Shown in pieces: positions 17,045 through 24,017 of a DNA stretch of 64,000 nt. A program made the translations under genes and the position numbers. The stretch comes from Spirochaetales bacterium (GTDB lineage: Bacteria; Spirochaetota; Spirochaetia; Treponematales; Treponemataceae): the NCBI GenBank assembly GCA_003252395.1, contig QKEL01000011.1, forward strand, positions 434,001 to 498,000, given 5' to 3'. The notes under the pieces were generated by a model. It saw only the letters and a list, made by a program, of their open reading frames with translations, searched no databases and was not told where the DNA came from. Each line of letters starts with the position of its first letter. The first letter of the stretch is position 1.

Positions 17045-18814
17045 TTAGCGTCCATTATACGGTATTTTCTCGAAATGGGCGCCGGAACTTTTTTCTTCGG
17101 GAGAGGGATACGTGAAAAGATAGCCCGTCGGTCCCGTTCCGTCCCCGAAATCGAAAATCTCGAATTCGCTGCGGGCGTAGGCGATCCGGCGAACGTCGCC
17201 GCACCGCGCCAAAAAGCCCGTCGATTCCAGGGCCGAATCGTGCGCGGCCTTTGAATGGTTCCGAACTATCCAGTCGGGAACCCGTCCTGGCTTTACCTGC
17301 ATGAAAAAATCGAACTTTAGCCATTCCAAGGCCTCCGGCGTTCCCTTTTGCCCAATAAAGCCCGCGAGGCAGGAAAACATATCCCAATGACGCCGGGGCA
17401 GGAACAAGTCGCCATCGGGAAACCACGCCCTGATAAAAACCGATAATTCCCCGAAAAAGGCGAAGGCGGAAGCCTGGCGTGCGGTTAAGTACCGCAACGC
17501 GCGGGTGAATACACCGGAATTCCACAGGTTATCCACCACATGTTCAACGTCCTTGAGCAGCAACAGCCCCGGGTAGTCAATATCCGGGGTGCGGAGAATT
17601 TCGTAGGGCGGATACGGGGACCATCGGAACCCCCGATCCCCGAGCCCGATCCGCTCCATCTCCGTTCCCGCGAGGACTTTCAAAAAGCCGAGCTGAACCA
17701 CGTCCGCGGACAGGGCGAAGGCGTAGTCGAAGGAATGCCCGAACGATTCCAGGTCCTCGTGCGGAAGCCCCGCTATGAGGTCCACGTGCGAATGGATGGA
17801 GGGGGGAAGGCGGCGCAGGTTGTCCGCAAGACGGCGCAGGTCGGTTACGCGGCGCACCGCGCGGAGGGTATCGGGATTCGCGCTTTGAACCCCGATCTCA
17901 AACTGGATGGACCCCTCCGGCATCCGTTCCAGGAGGGCGAAATCCTCGCTCCCGAGCATATCCGCCGCGATCTCGAAATGAAAACGCGTTGCCCCGTTAT
18001 ACCGCTCCCGTATATGGTTCCATATCGCGCGATAGCGGGGGGGATCGATGTTAAAGGTTCGGTCCACGAATTTAACCAGGGGCCAGCGACGTTCCAGGAA
18101 GTAATCAAGATCGGAGAATACGCGTTCCAAGGGATAAAAACGAACCGAACGCTCTATGGAAGAAAGGCAATACGCGCAGGAATAGGGGCAACCCCTGCTG
18201 GATTCGTAATATACGATGCGGTTCGCGGGGTCAAGCGCGTCGTCCGGAAAGCCGTACGGGAAGGGTATCTCGCCGAGATCCTCGACCAAAGGCCTGCCTT
18301 CGGTCCGCCGCATTTCTCCCGTTCGGCTCCGAAACGCGATACCGGCCGTCGCCGCCAACGCCTCGAAGGCACCTTCCCGGAAAATCCCGCCTGAGGACGT
18401 TCCCTGATCGGCCATTCGGTCGGCGAGCTCGGCGAACGTGCGCTCTCCTTCCCCGATAATGACGAAATCGAGGGCAGGACAATCGGAGAAGGCCCGCTCC
18501 GGGCGGTACGAAACCTCGGGCCCCCCGGCCCCGATGATCAATTCGGGATCAACCGCGCGCAAGTCCTCAGCCACGCGGATAACCGTCTCCCGATTCCAGA
18601 TGTACGTCGAAAAGACGACAGCCTCGGGCCTTTGCTCGTAAATGCCCCGAACGATAGCGTCGGTTTGCGTATTTACGTTCCACTCCGCGATTCGCACCCG
18701 AGCGGCCCCGTCCCTGACGCGGCGGGAATAACGATCGGTATAGGCTCGGATAAGCCGAATGGCGAGGTTGGATTGAATGAATTTGGCGTTAATGCCCGCG
18801 AGTAAAAAAGTCAC
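17045..18814 (-). CDS. B12-binding-domain radical SAM protein (DUF4080 type)
   Basis: 589 aa. The N-terminal 130 residues form a cobalamin-binding-type Rossmann domain (AVVFSTYIWNRETV, IIGAGGPEVSYRPE, FVIIGEGERTF). The radical SAM core has the cluster motif CPYSCAYC near residue 210, followed by KFVDRTFNID and typical TIM-barrel segments (HSHVDLIAGLPHEDLE). The C-terminal 200 residues resemble DUF4080. The start codon is GTG at 18814. The substrate is unknown; members of this group often act as methyltransferases or modify RNA, lipids or peptides. No partner gene nearby points to a substrate. Confidence 0.85.
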   Translation of the reverse strand: MTFLLAGINAKFIQSNLAIRLIRAYTDRYSRRVRDGAARVRIAEWNVNTQTDAIVRGIYEQRPEAVVFSTYIWNRETVIRVAEDLRAVDPELIIGAGGPEVSYRPERAFSDCPALDFVIIGEGERTFAELADRMADQGTSSGGIFREGAFEALAATAGIAFRSRTGEMRRTEGRPLVEDLGEIPFPYGFPDDALDPANRIVYYESSRGCPYSCAYCLSSIERSVRFYPLERVFSDLDYFLERRWPLVKFVDRTFNIDPPRYRAIWNHIRERYNGATRFHFEIAADMLGSEDFALLERMPEGSIQFEIGVQSANPDTLRAVRRVTDLRRLADNLRRLPPSIHSHVDLIAGLPHEDLESFGHSFDYAFALSADVVQLGFLKVLAGTEMERIGLGDRGFRWSPYPPYEILRTPDIDYPGLLLLKDVEHVVDNLWNSGVFTRALRYLTARQASAFAFFGELSVFIRAWFPDGDLFLPRRHWDMFSCLAGFIGQKGTPEALEWLKFDFFMQVKPGRVPDWIVRNHSKAAHDSALESTGFLARCGDVRRIAYARSEFEIFDFGDGTGPTGYLFTYPSPEEKSSGAHFEKIPYNGR

Positions 18815-18861
18815 GGGTTGAGCTTATCACGGCGAAGGGGGTTATGGGGACGGTATAGGGC

Positions 18862-18988
18862 AAAAAAAACCCTTCCGAGCAGCCCAGGTACACTACGGCA
18901 CAGTCATACGCTGCCTGCCGTTGCTTCCTTCCGGACCTGGCGGAGTCCGGCATCGATGCCTTGCATAGGACCTGGGCTATTCGGAAAG
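18862..18988 (-). ncRNA. ffs: Signal recognition particle RNA (4.5S type) with terminator
   Basis: The minus strand contains the conserved SRP RNA apical core CAGGTCCGGAAGGAAGCA within a long hairpin. Its 5' arm (ACCTTTCCGAATAGCCCAGG, ending about 18988) pairs with the 3' arm (CCTGGGCTGCTCGGAAGGG, ending 18870), and eight T follow on the minus strand (18862-18869), giving a terminator. Size about 119 nt, without Alu domain. The RNA binds Ffh for cotranslational membrane targeting. It is the last gene of a minus-strand island after tRNA-Ser genes. Confidence 0.9.
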
Positions 18989-19026
18989 GTCCCCGGTTCG
19001 AATGAACCGCAAACGTTCCGCAAAAA

Positions 19027-19183
19027 AAATAGCGGAGAGAGAGGGATTCGGTTTCACGCTCGGCCGTCCTGGCCTCGCGCTCAACCCGCTTTCGCCCCTG
19101 CCGGCGGCTCCTGCCGCCTCCGAGAGCTGCGCTAGCTCGCTCCCGGTCCCGTTCGGTCGGCGGGGCTTCGGTTCGAATCCCTC
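19027..19183 (-). repeat. tRNA-Ser-nested structured repeat, copy A
   Basis: Positions 19027-19050 are an exact 24-bp copy of 19210-19233, the 3' end and 3' flank of tRNA-Ser(GGA). Between 19041 and 19183 lies a GC-rich segment bounded by the inverted repeat GAGGGATTCG / CGAATCCCTC. Inside are a hairpin with loop GTCCT (GGCC-GTCCT-GGCC, 19062-19074) and a second hairpin GGCGGC-TCCT-GCCGCC (19103-19118). Copy A also carries an extra hairpin around 19121-19143. It lies between tRNA-Ser(GGA) and the SRP RNA gene. Confidence 0.85.
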
Positions 19184-19215
19184 CGGACTTACGGGAAAAT
19201 ATCCGCATTAAATAG

Positions 19216-19302
19216 CGGAGAGAGAGGGATTCGAACCCTCGGTACTCTCTCGAGCACACACGCCTTCCAAGCGTGCACCTTCGACCACTCGGACATCTCT
19301 CC
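19216..19302 (-). tRNA. tRNA-Ser(GGA)
   Basis: 87 nt with the long variable arm of class II tRNAs. The acceptor GGAGAGA pairs with TCTCTCC; discriminator G; anticodon loop contains GGA (codons UCC/UCU). T-arm GTTCGAATCC is present. CCA is not encoded, so it must be added by the tRNA nucleotidyltransferase. Its 3' end is duplicated 183 bp downstream in repeat copy A. Confidence 0.95.
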
Positions 19303-19377
19303 ATGGTAAAGAACGCTGTAAGCCGGAAACCGATTAGGTCTCCTTTCGGCTGCTTAACGACGCCGCTTCCTAAACGG

Positions 19378-19517
19378 AAGGTTTGCCGGAGAGAGGGGGA
19401 TTCGGTTTCGCCCGCGGCCGTCCTGGCCTCGCGCTCAACCCGCCTTCGCCCTCTTGCGGCGGCTCCGGCCGCCTCACCCTCCCATTCGGTCGGCGAGGGC
19501 TTCGGTTCGAATCCCCC
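19378..19517 (-). repeat. tRNA-Ser-nested structured repeat, copy B
   Basis: Positions 19378-19404 repeat 19534-19560 (26 of 27 bases), the 3' end and flank of tRNA-Ser(CGA). The element core 19395-19517 is bounded by GGGGGATTCG and CGAATCCCCC. Internal hairpins are GGCC-GTCCT-GGCC (19416-19428) and GGCGGC-TCCG-GCCGCC (19458-19473). The same order of parts is seen in copies A and C. Confidence 0.85.
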
Positions 19518-19542
19518 GCTTTTTCCAAATCAAAAGGTGTGC

Positions 19543-19627
19543 CGGAGAGAGGGGGATTCGAACCCCCGGTACCTTGCGGCACAACGGTTTTCGAGACCGC
19601 CCGATTCAACCGCTCTCGCATCTCTCC
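19543..19627 (-). tRNA. tRNA-Ser(CGA)
   Basis: 85 nt class II tRNA. Acceptor GGAGAGA/TCTCTCC, discriminator G, anticodon CGA (codon UCG) in loop CTCGAAA, long variable arm, T-arm GGTTCGAATCC. CCA is not encoded. Its 3' end is repeated downstream at the edge of repeat copy B. Confidence 0.95.
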
Positions 19628-19651
19628 AATCGACCCTAAGGTCTTCACGTC

Positions 19652-19677
19652 AAAAAAGGCTGCCCCGTAAGACAGCC
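19652..19677 (-). terminator. Intrinsic terminator after tRNA-Arg
   Basis: On the minus strand, GGCTGTCTTACGGGGCAGCC (19658-19677) forms a GGCTG/CAGCC hairpin followed by six T (19652-19657), directly 3' of tRNA-Arg. It would separate the upstream tRNA transcript from tRNA-Ser(CGA), unless read-through occurs. Confidence 0.75.
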
Positions 19678-19679
19678 TA

Positions 19680-19753
19680 TGAGACTAAGTGGGTTCGAAC
19701 CACCGGCCTTCAGATCCGCAATCTGACGCTCTATCCAGCTGAGCTATAGTCTC
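19680..19753 (-). tRNA. tRNA-Arg(GCG)
   Basis: 74 nt. Acceptor GAGACTA pairs with TAGTCTC, discriminator A. The anticodon stem TCAGA/TCTGA encloses the loop TTGCGGA, giving anticodon GCG (codons CGC/CGU). Most bacteria read these codons with an ACG tRNA edited to inosine, so a genomic G34 is notable. T-arm GGTTCGAACC. CCA is not encoded. Confidence 0.93.
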
Positions 19754-19779
19754 AAAAACGGTACGGCAAATCGCTTTGC

Positions 19780-19913
19780 CAATCCGGAGCAGGGGGATTC
19801 GGTCTCCGTCGCGAACGTCCTGTTCGCGCCTCCGACCCGCCTACGCCTTCTTTCGGCGGCATCCTACCGCCTCTTCCTCCCGTCGGTCGGCGAAGGCTTC
19901 GGTTCGAATCCCC
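19780..19913 (-). repeat. tRNA-Ser-nested structured repeat, copy C
   Basis: Positions 19780-19801 repeat 19959-19981, the 3' end and flank of tRNA-Ser(GCT), with one G fewer in the G-run. The core 19793-19913 is bounded by GGGGATTCG / CGAATCCCC. The first hairpin is GCGAAC-GTCCT-GTTCGC (19811-19827): its stem differs from copies A and B by compensating changes while the loop GTCCT is kept. The second hairpin is GGCGG-CATCCTA-CCGCC (19855-19871). Confidence 0.85.
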
Positions 19914-19963
19914 AAGCCAAACGCGTACGCAAAAAGAAGAAATGGACAGTTACACTGTCAATC

Positions 19964-20051
19964 CGGAGCAGGGGGGATTCGAACCCCCGGTACCCTTTTG
20001 GGGCACAACTCCTTAGCAGGGAGCCCGATTCGGCCTCTCTCGCACCGCTCC
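19964..20051 (-). tRNA. tRNA-Ser(GCT)
   Basis: 88 nt class II tRNA. Acceptor GGAGCGG pairs with CTGCTCC (one G-T), discriminator G, anticodon GCT in loop CTGCTAA (codons AGC/AGU), long variable arm. CCA is not encoded. Repeat copy C follows downstream on the same strand. Confidence 0.95.
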
Positions 20052-20089
20052 AAAAGACGCAATTCAGTACGGTTGTCCCGGTTGTAGAC

Positions 20090-20174
20090 CGGAGCAGGGG
20101 GGATTCGAACCCCCGGTACCTTTCGGCACAACGGTTTTCAAGACCGCCTCCTTAAACCGCTCGGACACCGCTCC
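20090..20174 (-). tRNA. tRNA-Ser(TGA)
   Basis: 85 nt class II tRNA. Acceptor GGAGCGG/CTGCTCC, discriminator G, anticodon TGA in loop CTTGAAA (codons UCA and others by wobble), long variable arm. CCA is not encoded. It is the most upstream tRNA of the cluster; no structured repeat lies between it and tRNA-Ser(GCT), only 38 bp. Confidence 0.95.
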
Positions 20175-20238
20175 AAAGTGCTACTAACAATAGCGTGAAA
20201 CGGTTCAGCATGTCAAGAGCGGAGCCTTTTCGCCGAGC

Positions 20239-20267
20239 TGTACAACGCGTTTATGCCGCGATATACT
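20239..20267 (+). promoter_or_regulatory. Promoter of thyX, predicted leaderless
   Basis: -35-like TGTACA (20239-20244), 17-bp spacer, -10 TATACT (20262-20267), then 7 nt to the ATG. No Shine-Dalgarno fits, so transcription probably starts at or next to the A of the start codon. Confidence 0.65.
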
Positions 20268-20274
20268 CTTTGCC

Positions 20275-21111
20275 ATGGCACATTGTATTATTCAGGAAGC
20301 AGAGGCGATCCTCGACAGGGAAATACCGGTACTCGATAAGGGTTTCGTGCGACTGGTCGATTATATGGGCGGCGATTCGCGTATCGTTCAATCGGCGCGG
20401 GTATCCTACGGGGAGGGCACGAAAACGGTCCGGGAAGACGGCGCCCTCATCGATTATCTTCTCCGTCACCAGCACACCTCTCCCTTCGAGCAGGTTATTC
20501 TGACGTTTCACGTCAAGCTCCCCATTTTCGTGGCGCGGCAGTGGATTCGCCACCGGACGGCCCGGGTGAACGAAATTTCCGGTCGCTATTCGATAATGAA
20601 GAACGAATGTTACGTTCCCGCGCCGGAAGACGTCGCGTTTCAAAGCGCCGACAACAAACAGGGGCGGTCGGAAGAAGCGGTATCCGTCGAGACCGTCGAG
20701 CGGGTCCGCGAGGCCATGAAGTCGGCCCAGGACTCGGCCTTCGCGGAATACGAAGGCTTAATAGAAACGAATATCGCCCGGGAGCTCGCCCGGATCAACC
20801 TGCCCCTTTCCACCTATACCGAATGGTACTGGCAGATCGACCTGCACAACCTCTTCCATTTCCTGCGCTTGCGGTGCGATTCCCACGCGCAAAAGGAGAT
20901 TCGCGCCTACGCGGAGGTTATGCTCGATATATGCCGAAAGGTCGCCCCCCTCGCGACGGCGTCGTTCGAGCGCCACCAAAAGGGAGGCGTCAACTTCTCG
21001 AGCGAGGAGATGGCCGCCCTGCGACGGCTCCTCGACGGCGCGCCCTCGGGTCTTGAGGGCAAGGCCCTTGAACGGTTCAACGAAAAAATTAAAACGGGAA
21101 AGCAGCTATAG
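20275..21111 (+). CDS. thyX: FAD-dependent thymidylate synthase
   Basis: 278 aa. ThyX methylates dUMP to dTMP using methylenetetrahydrofolate with FAD/NADPH. The ThyX signature is present as RHRTARVNEISGRYS (about residues 86-100), and upstream HQHTSPFEQVILTFHVKLPIFVARQW matches the flavin-binding region. LHNLFHFLRLRCDSHAQKEIRAYAEVM is the conserved C-terminal nucleotide-binding segment. The predicted promoter lies only 7 nt before the ATG. It is monocistronic; the next gene is convergent. No thyA is seen in the window. Confidence 0.96.
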   Translation: MAHCIIQEAEAILDREIPVLDKGFVRLVDYMGGDSRIVQSARVSYGEGTKTVREDGALIDYLLRHQHTSPFEQVILTFHVKLPIFVARQWIRHRTARVNEISGRYSIMKNECYVPAPEDVAFQSADNKQGRSEEAVSVETVERVREAMKSAQDSAFAEYEGLIETNIARELARINLPLSTYTEWYWQIDLHNLFHFLRLRCDSHAQKEIRAYAEVMLDICRKVAPLATASFERHQKGGVNFSSEEMAALRRLLDGAPSGLEGKALERFNEKIKTGKQL

Positions 21112-21165
21112 CGCTGAAGGCGAGACGGCCCGATACGATCGGCGCCGTTAGCCTATGCCGTTAGC

Positions 21166-22878
21166 CTATAGGGAAAGCCGCTGACGGACCACGCGCGCGA
21201 ACAGCGCGTCCGTATCGCTGCGGGAGTTTACCCCGAACGCGGGAACCGGGCTGCCCGGTTCTACCACCCGATACAGGTATTCGGGGGCAAAGCGGTACGC
21301 GTAACTGTCCTTGTCGTTAATCCACCAATTCAATACGGCGAGAATGGCGTAACTCTTTTTTATCAAAAAGGCGTTTGTCCTCAGCCGCGAGGTCTTCCCG
21401 CCGTACAAAGCCTCAAGCCGCTTCGAAACCACGTTGGGAATCTCAAAGCGGTACGGCTCCCAGGGATTCGCTATTCCCGGTATGCTCGCGGTCCCGTTCA
21501 AGTCCGTTCCCGGGGCCACCGCGTCGAATTCGGCGCACAAATGCGACATGACCTTATACAGCTGCTTCACGCGCAGGTGGAAAGAAGGCAATCGGTCGTC
21601 TTTGGAAGTTTTCGTGGTACCGTACATCCGAATGTCAAAATACGGCAGGAACATGGCCTTGATCGTTGAATAGAGGTTGGAGAGCAGCTTTCGGCCATAG
21701 GGCGTCTTGTTGAAATCGGGCTGGGTATAAATCTGGTGGGTGTACGATTTTAGGTCGGTACTGAATTCCTTGTCGAATACCGCTTCCTGATAGAGCACCC
21801 AGTCCTCGAGGATCTGCGACACGTCGACGGTCTCGTCGAAGGCGTTTTCCGGCGACTGCGGCTCGAAAACGATATGCCGCATGCCTTGGAAGCATTCCCG
21901 GAGAATCCAAAAGAGGATCATGGTTTGATGCAGCGGATTGTCCGGCGATAGCTGAACGAAGGCGTCGGGAACGTGCAAAATCGGCTGAAAATAGGGGCAC
22001 ATATCCGGCATGCTCTCCAGCGCCGTCCAGCCGGCCTCGGGAAAGAGCGTCTCCAGGAGCTCAAGCCCCTCTACGACGTCCTCGTCCAAGGCGAATTCCT
22101 CTTCCGACGCCTCCGGCTCGGGCGGGGCTTTCGGGTCGGAATCGGACGAAAAATCCTGCGTTTGCCCCGTTTGGATCAGTACCTCGTCGGGAGACATATC
22201 GAGCCACGCAAGGACCTTTGAGCCGTTGGAATAGAAGAGCTTGTTTAGGGGAAGCGTAATCGGGGAGCACATTCGGAGCACCAGGGGATACATCCCGGGA
22301 ATGACGTTAGAAAAGACGTACTGCCATTCGTCGATGGCCGTGAGCGTGTCGTTTTTCAGCGCTTCGGAATCCGCGGGCACCAACTCGCGCAGTATCCAGG
22401 AATACGCGTGCCGGTAATGGCGCGCCACGTTATTCGCCCCAAGGTAGTAGGCGCGGATCAAAAACCGGAACAGTTCCCTCGTAAACGGCACGAGCTGCGA
22501 AACCGAGAGTTCGTGGGCCTGCACCTGCAATGAACGGAGCTGGCCGCTCAGGGACCGGAGGTCCACGTCCGCGGTAAGCTTCAAAAGCCGCCAGGTAAGC
22601 CGGTCGGATGACGCGAATCGCGTATTGAACGAGCTGTTATCGGAATAGGGAATCATTTTCCGGGTCGCGGCCACGCAGTTTTGGATATGCCCGAGAAAAT
22701 CATTGAGGCTATAAAGGACGAATTCGGGATTTACCTTGTCGGTACGGTCGGGCCGGAGGGGATTTCCGGGCAGTTTTATCCGGTATTGCCGATCCGCCAT
22801 GAGGCGATTCATCTCATGGAGTTCTTTTTCTGTAACGGTGGGAAGAATCCCCCCCTCCGCAGGATTATTCGTGGCCAT
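21166..22878 (-). CDS. Large conserved-looking protein of unknown function
   Basis: 570 aa, not recognised. No signal peptide or clear membrane segment is seen. The protein is rich in helical stretches (for example PFTRELFRFLIRAYYLGANNVARHYRHAYSWILREL) and has an acidic, low-complexity insert near residues 240-265 (SSDSDPKAPPEPEASEEEF). The C-terminal part (FLIKKSYAILAVLNWWINDKDSYAYRFAPEYLYRVVEPGSPVPAF) looks globular. AAGGAT serves as ribosome site before ATG. The DUF2804 gene ends 10 bp upstream, so the two are probably cotranscribed. It may be a spirochaete-specific cytoplasmic protein; no function is proposed. Confidence 0.75.
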   Translation of the reverse strand: MATNNPAEGGILPTVTEKELHEMNRLMADRQYRIKLPGNPLRPDRTDKVNPEFVLYSLNDFLGHIQNCVAATRKMIPYSDNSSFNTRFASSDRLTWRLLKLTADVDLRSLSGQLRSLQVQAHELSVSQLVPFTRELFRFLIRAYYLGANNVARHYRHAYSWILRELVPADSEALKNDTLTAIDEWQYVFSNVIPGMYPLVLRMCSPITLPLNKLFYSNGSKVLAWLDMSPDEVLIQTGQTQDFSSDSDPKAPPEPEASEEEFALDEDVVEGLELLETLFPEAGWTALESMPDMCPYFQPILHVPDAFVQLSPDNPLHQTMILFWILRECFQGMRHIVFEPQSPENAFDETVDVSQILEDWVLYQEAVFDKEFSTDLKSYTHQIYTQPDFNKTPYGRKLLSNLYSTIKAMFLPYFDIRMYGTTKTSKDDRLPSFHLRVKQLYKVMSHLCAEFDAVAPGTDLNGTASIPGIANPWEPYRFEIPNVVSKRLEALYGGKTSRLRTNAFLIKKSYAILAVLNWWINDKDSYAYRFAPEYLYRVVEPGSPVPAFGVNSRSDTDALFARVVRQRLSL

Positions 22879-22888
22879 TTTTTTATCC

Positions 22889-23941
22889 TTAAACCCGTAG
22901 CAATATTTTTTTTCCTATCCCGGGAAAACCCTTCACCATGATTTTTTCGTCATCGCCGGTCCGCAACATGCCCTCGAACGTCCCGTACACCGTATGGTAA
23001 TCGGTACGAAATATAAAGGCGCTCAGCTTCCTCGCGTTGTCCGAAAGGGGGGAGAACACCAGATCGACCATGTTTTCCGTGTCTTGAATCACCCACTCTC
23101 CGCCGATGCCGAAGGGCCGGGTGATTTTCACCGGAGGAAGGGGCCAGGCCTTTCCCTCTATAAACAACACGTTATCATTATACCGATAATCGTCGTGATT
23201 AACGGAATTTCCCAGTTGAAACGAAACGATTTTCCCGTCCAGGTGTCCCATCCCGACGAGGCGGTTTATTTTCGTGCGGCTGGTGAGATAGGCCTTGCGA
23301 ACCTCGTAGAACCCGACGCCGGCGCCCTCGGGTATCCGATAGTCCTCGTACCCGGTGCCGATCCAACCGTGGAGCGGGGCCGTCAACTGGTAGGAAGCCA
23401 CGCACCGGCGCTTCACCCCGTACGGAAGGACCGCGGACATATCCGCGGACGACGGATGCTCCAGGTTCATCTCCAGGCGACCGTGGCAGGGAGGGCGAGA
23501 CCCGGAACCCAAAAAGTCAAAATCGGCGTGAATGTGCCGTTTCAGCAACCGCGAGTGAATCCTGATAAACCGGCGGGCCGTCCTGCACGATTGTATGCCG
23601 TTTTTGAAATTACGGCCGAGTTGGCGCAATCCCGGAACGAGGAATTGCCGATAGGCTATGCGGCGCTTGGTAACGCGGTTCCATAGCGTTGTTTCCAGGA
23701 AGGAAAAGTATCCCGCGTTGAAAAGCTCGATTTCCCCGATATTCGCCTCGTCGCAAAACATGAACCGGACGGTTTCCATAACCCGGCGATTCGTGAAGAA
23801 AACCGGAAAGGGAATGTCCCCAAACGGGCGGCGCATGCCGCGAATGTCCATTTTGCCGAAGGGCCCGGAAAACGTGCCGAAATCGGGAATTCCATCCTGG
23901 ACCGGCGCGTCGGGGGCGGGGCGTATCTCTCTCGTATACAA
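22889..23941 (-). CDS. DUF2804-like protein
   Basis: 350 aa, soluble by appearance. The order of segments (a beta-rich N-terminus with F.GPFG..DIRGMRRPFGDIP, then HADFDFLGSGSRPPCHGRLEMNLEHP, a KRRCVASYQLTAPLHGWI stretch and VSFQLGNSVNHDDYRYNDNVLFIEGKAWPLPPV) resembles DUF2804 proteins, whose role is unknown but which look like lipid- or sugar-binding beta-barrels. The start is TTG at 23941 with GAGGTGG upstream. It forms a two-gene unit with the downstream 570-aa protein and is divergent from the MBL-fold hydrolase. The family call is by pattern memory only. Confidence 0.6.
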   Translation of the reverse strand: MYTREIRPAPDAPVQDGIPDFGTFSGPFGKMDIRGMRRPFGDIPFPVFFTNRRVMETVRFMFCDEANIGEIELFNAGYFSFLETTLWNRVTKRRIAYRQFLVPGLRQLGRNFKNGIQSCRTARRFIRIHSRLLKRHIHADFDFLGSGSRPPCHGRLEMNLEHPSSADMSAVLPYGVKRRCVASYQLTAPLHGWIGTGYEDYRIPEGAGVGFYEVRKAYLTSRTKINRLVGMGHLDGKIVSFQLGNSVNHDDYRYNDNVLFIEGKAWPLPPVKITRPFGIGGEWVIQDTENMVDLVFSPLSDNARKLSAFIFRTDYHTVYGTFEGMLRTGDDEKIMVKGFPGIGKKILLRV

Positions 23942-23981
23942 TGGCCACCTCGTGAAACCTTATTATACCATAGGATCCGGG

Positions 23982-24011
23982 TTGCAGAACAGCGTCGGTT
24001 CGGCTTATGAT
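23982..24011 (+). promoter_or_regulatory. Promoter of the MBL-fold hydrolase gene, predicted leaderless
   Basis: -35 TTGCAG (23982-23987), 18-bp spacer, -10 TATGAT (24006-24011), then 6 nt (mostly T) to the ATG at 24018. No Shine-Dalgarno is present. Confidence 0.6.
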
Positions 24012-24017
24012 TTTTTC

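Noticed and set aside
19027..19981. Integrated phage or plasmid at tRNA attachment sites
   Set aside because: The duplicated tRNA ends look like att sites, but each element is only 121-143 bp between its inverted repeats and no integrase is nearby. A small repeat family fits better.
19273..20087. Several open frames across the tRNA cluster
   Set aside because: They translate tRNA-Ser genes and the GC-rich repeats (recurring GGSNPPLS or GIRTPGT fragments) and have no ribosome sites.
23658..24017. 120-residue N-terminal extension of the MBL hydrolase
   Set aside because: It is antisense to the DUF2804 gene and lies upstream of a fitting promoter and the normal family N-terminus.
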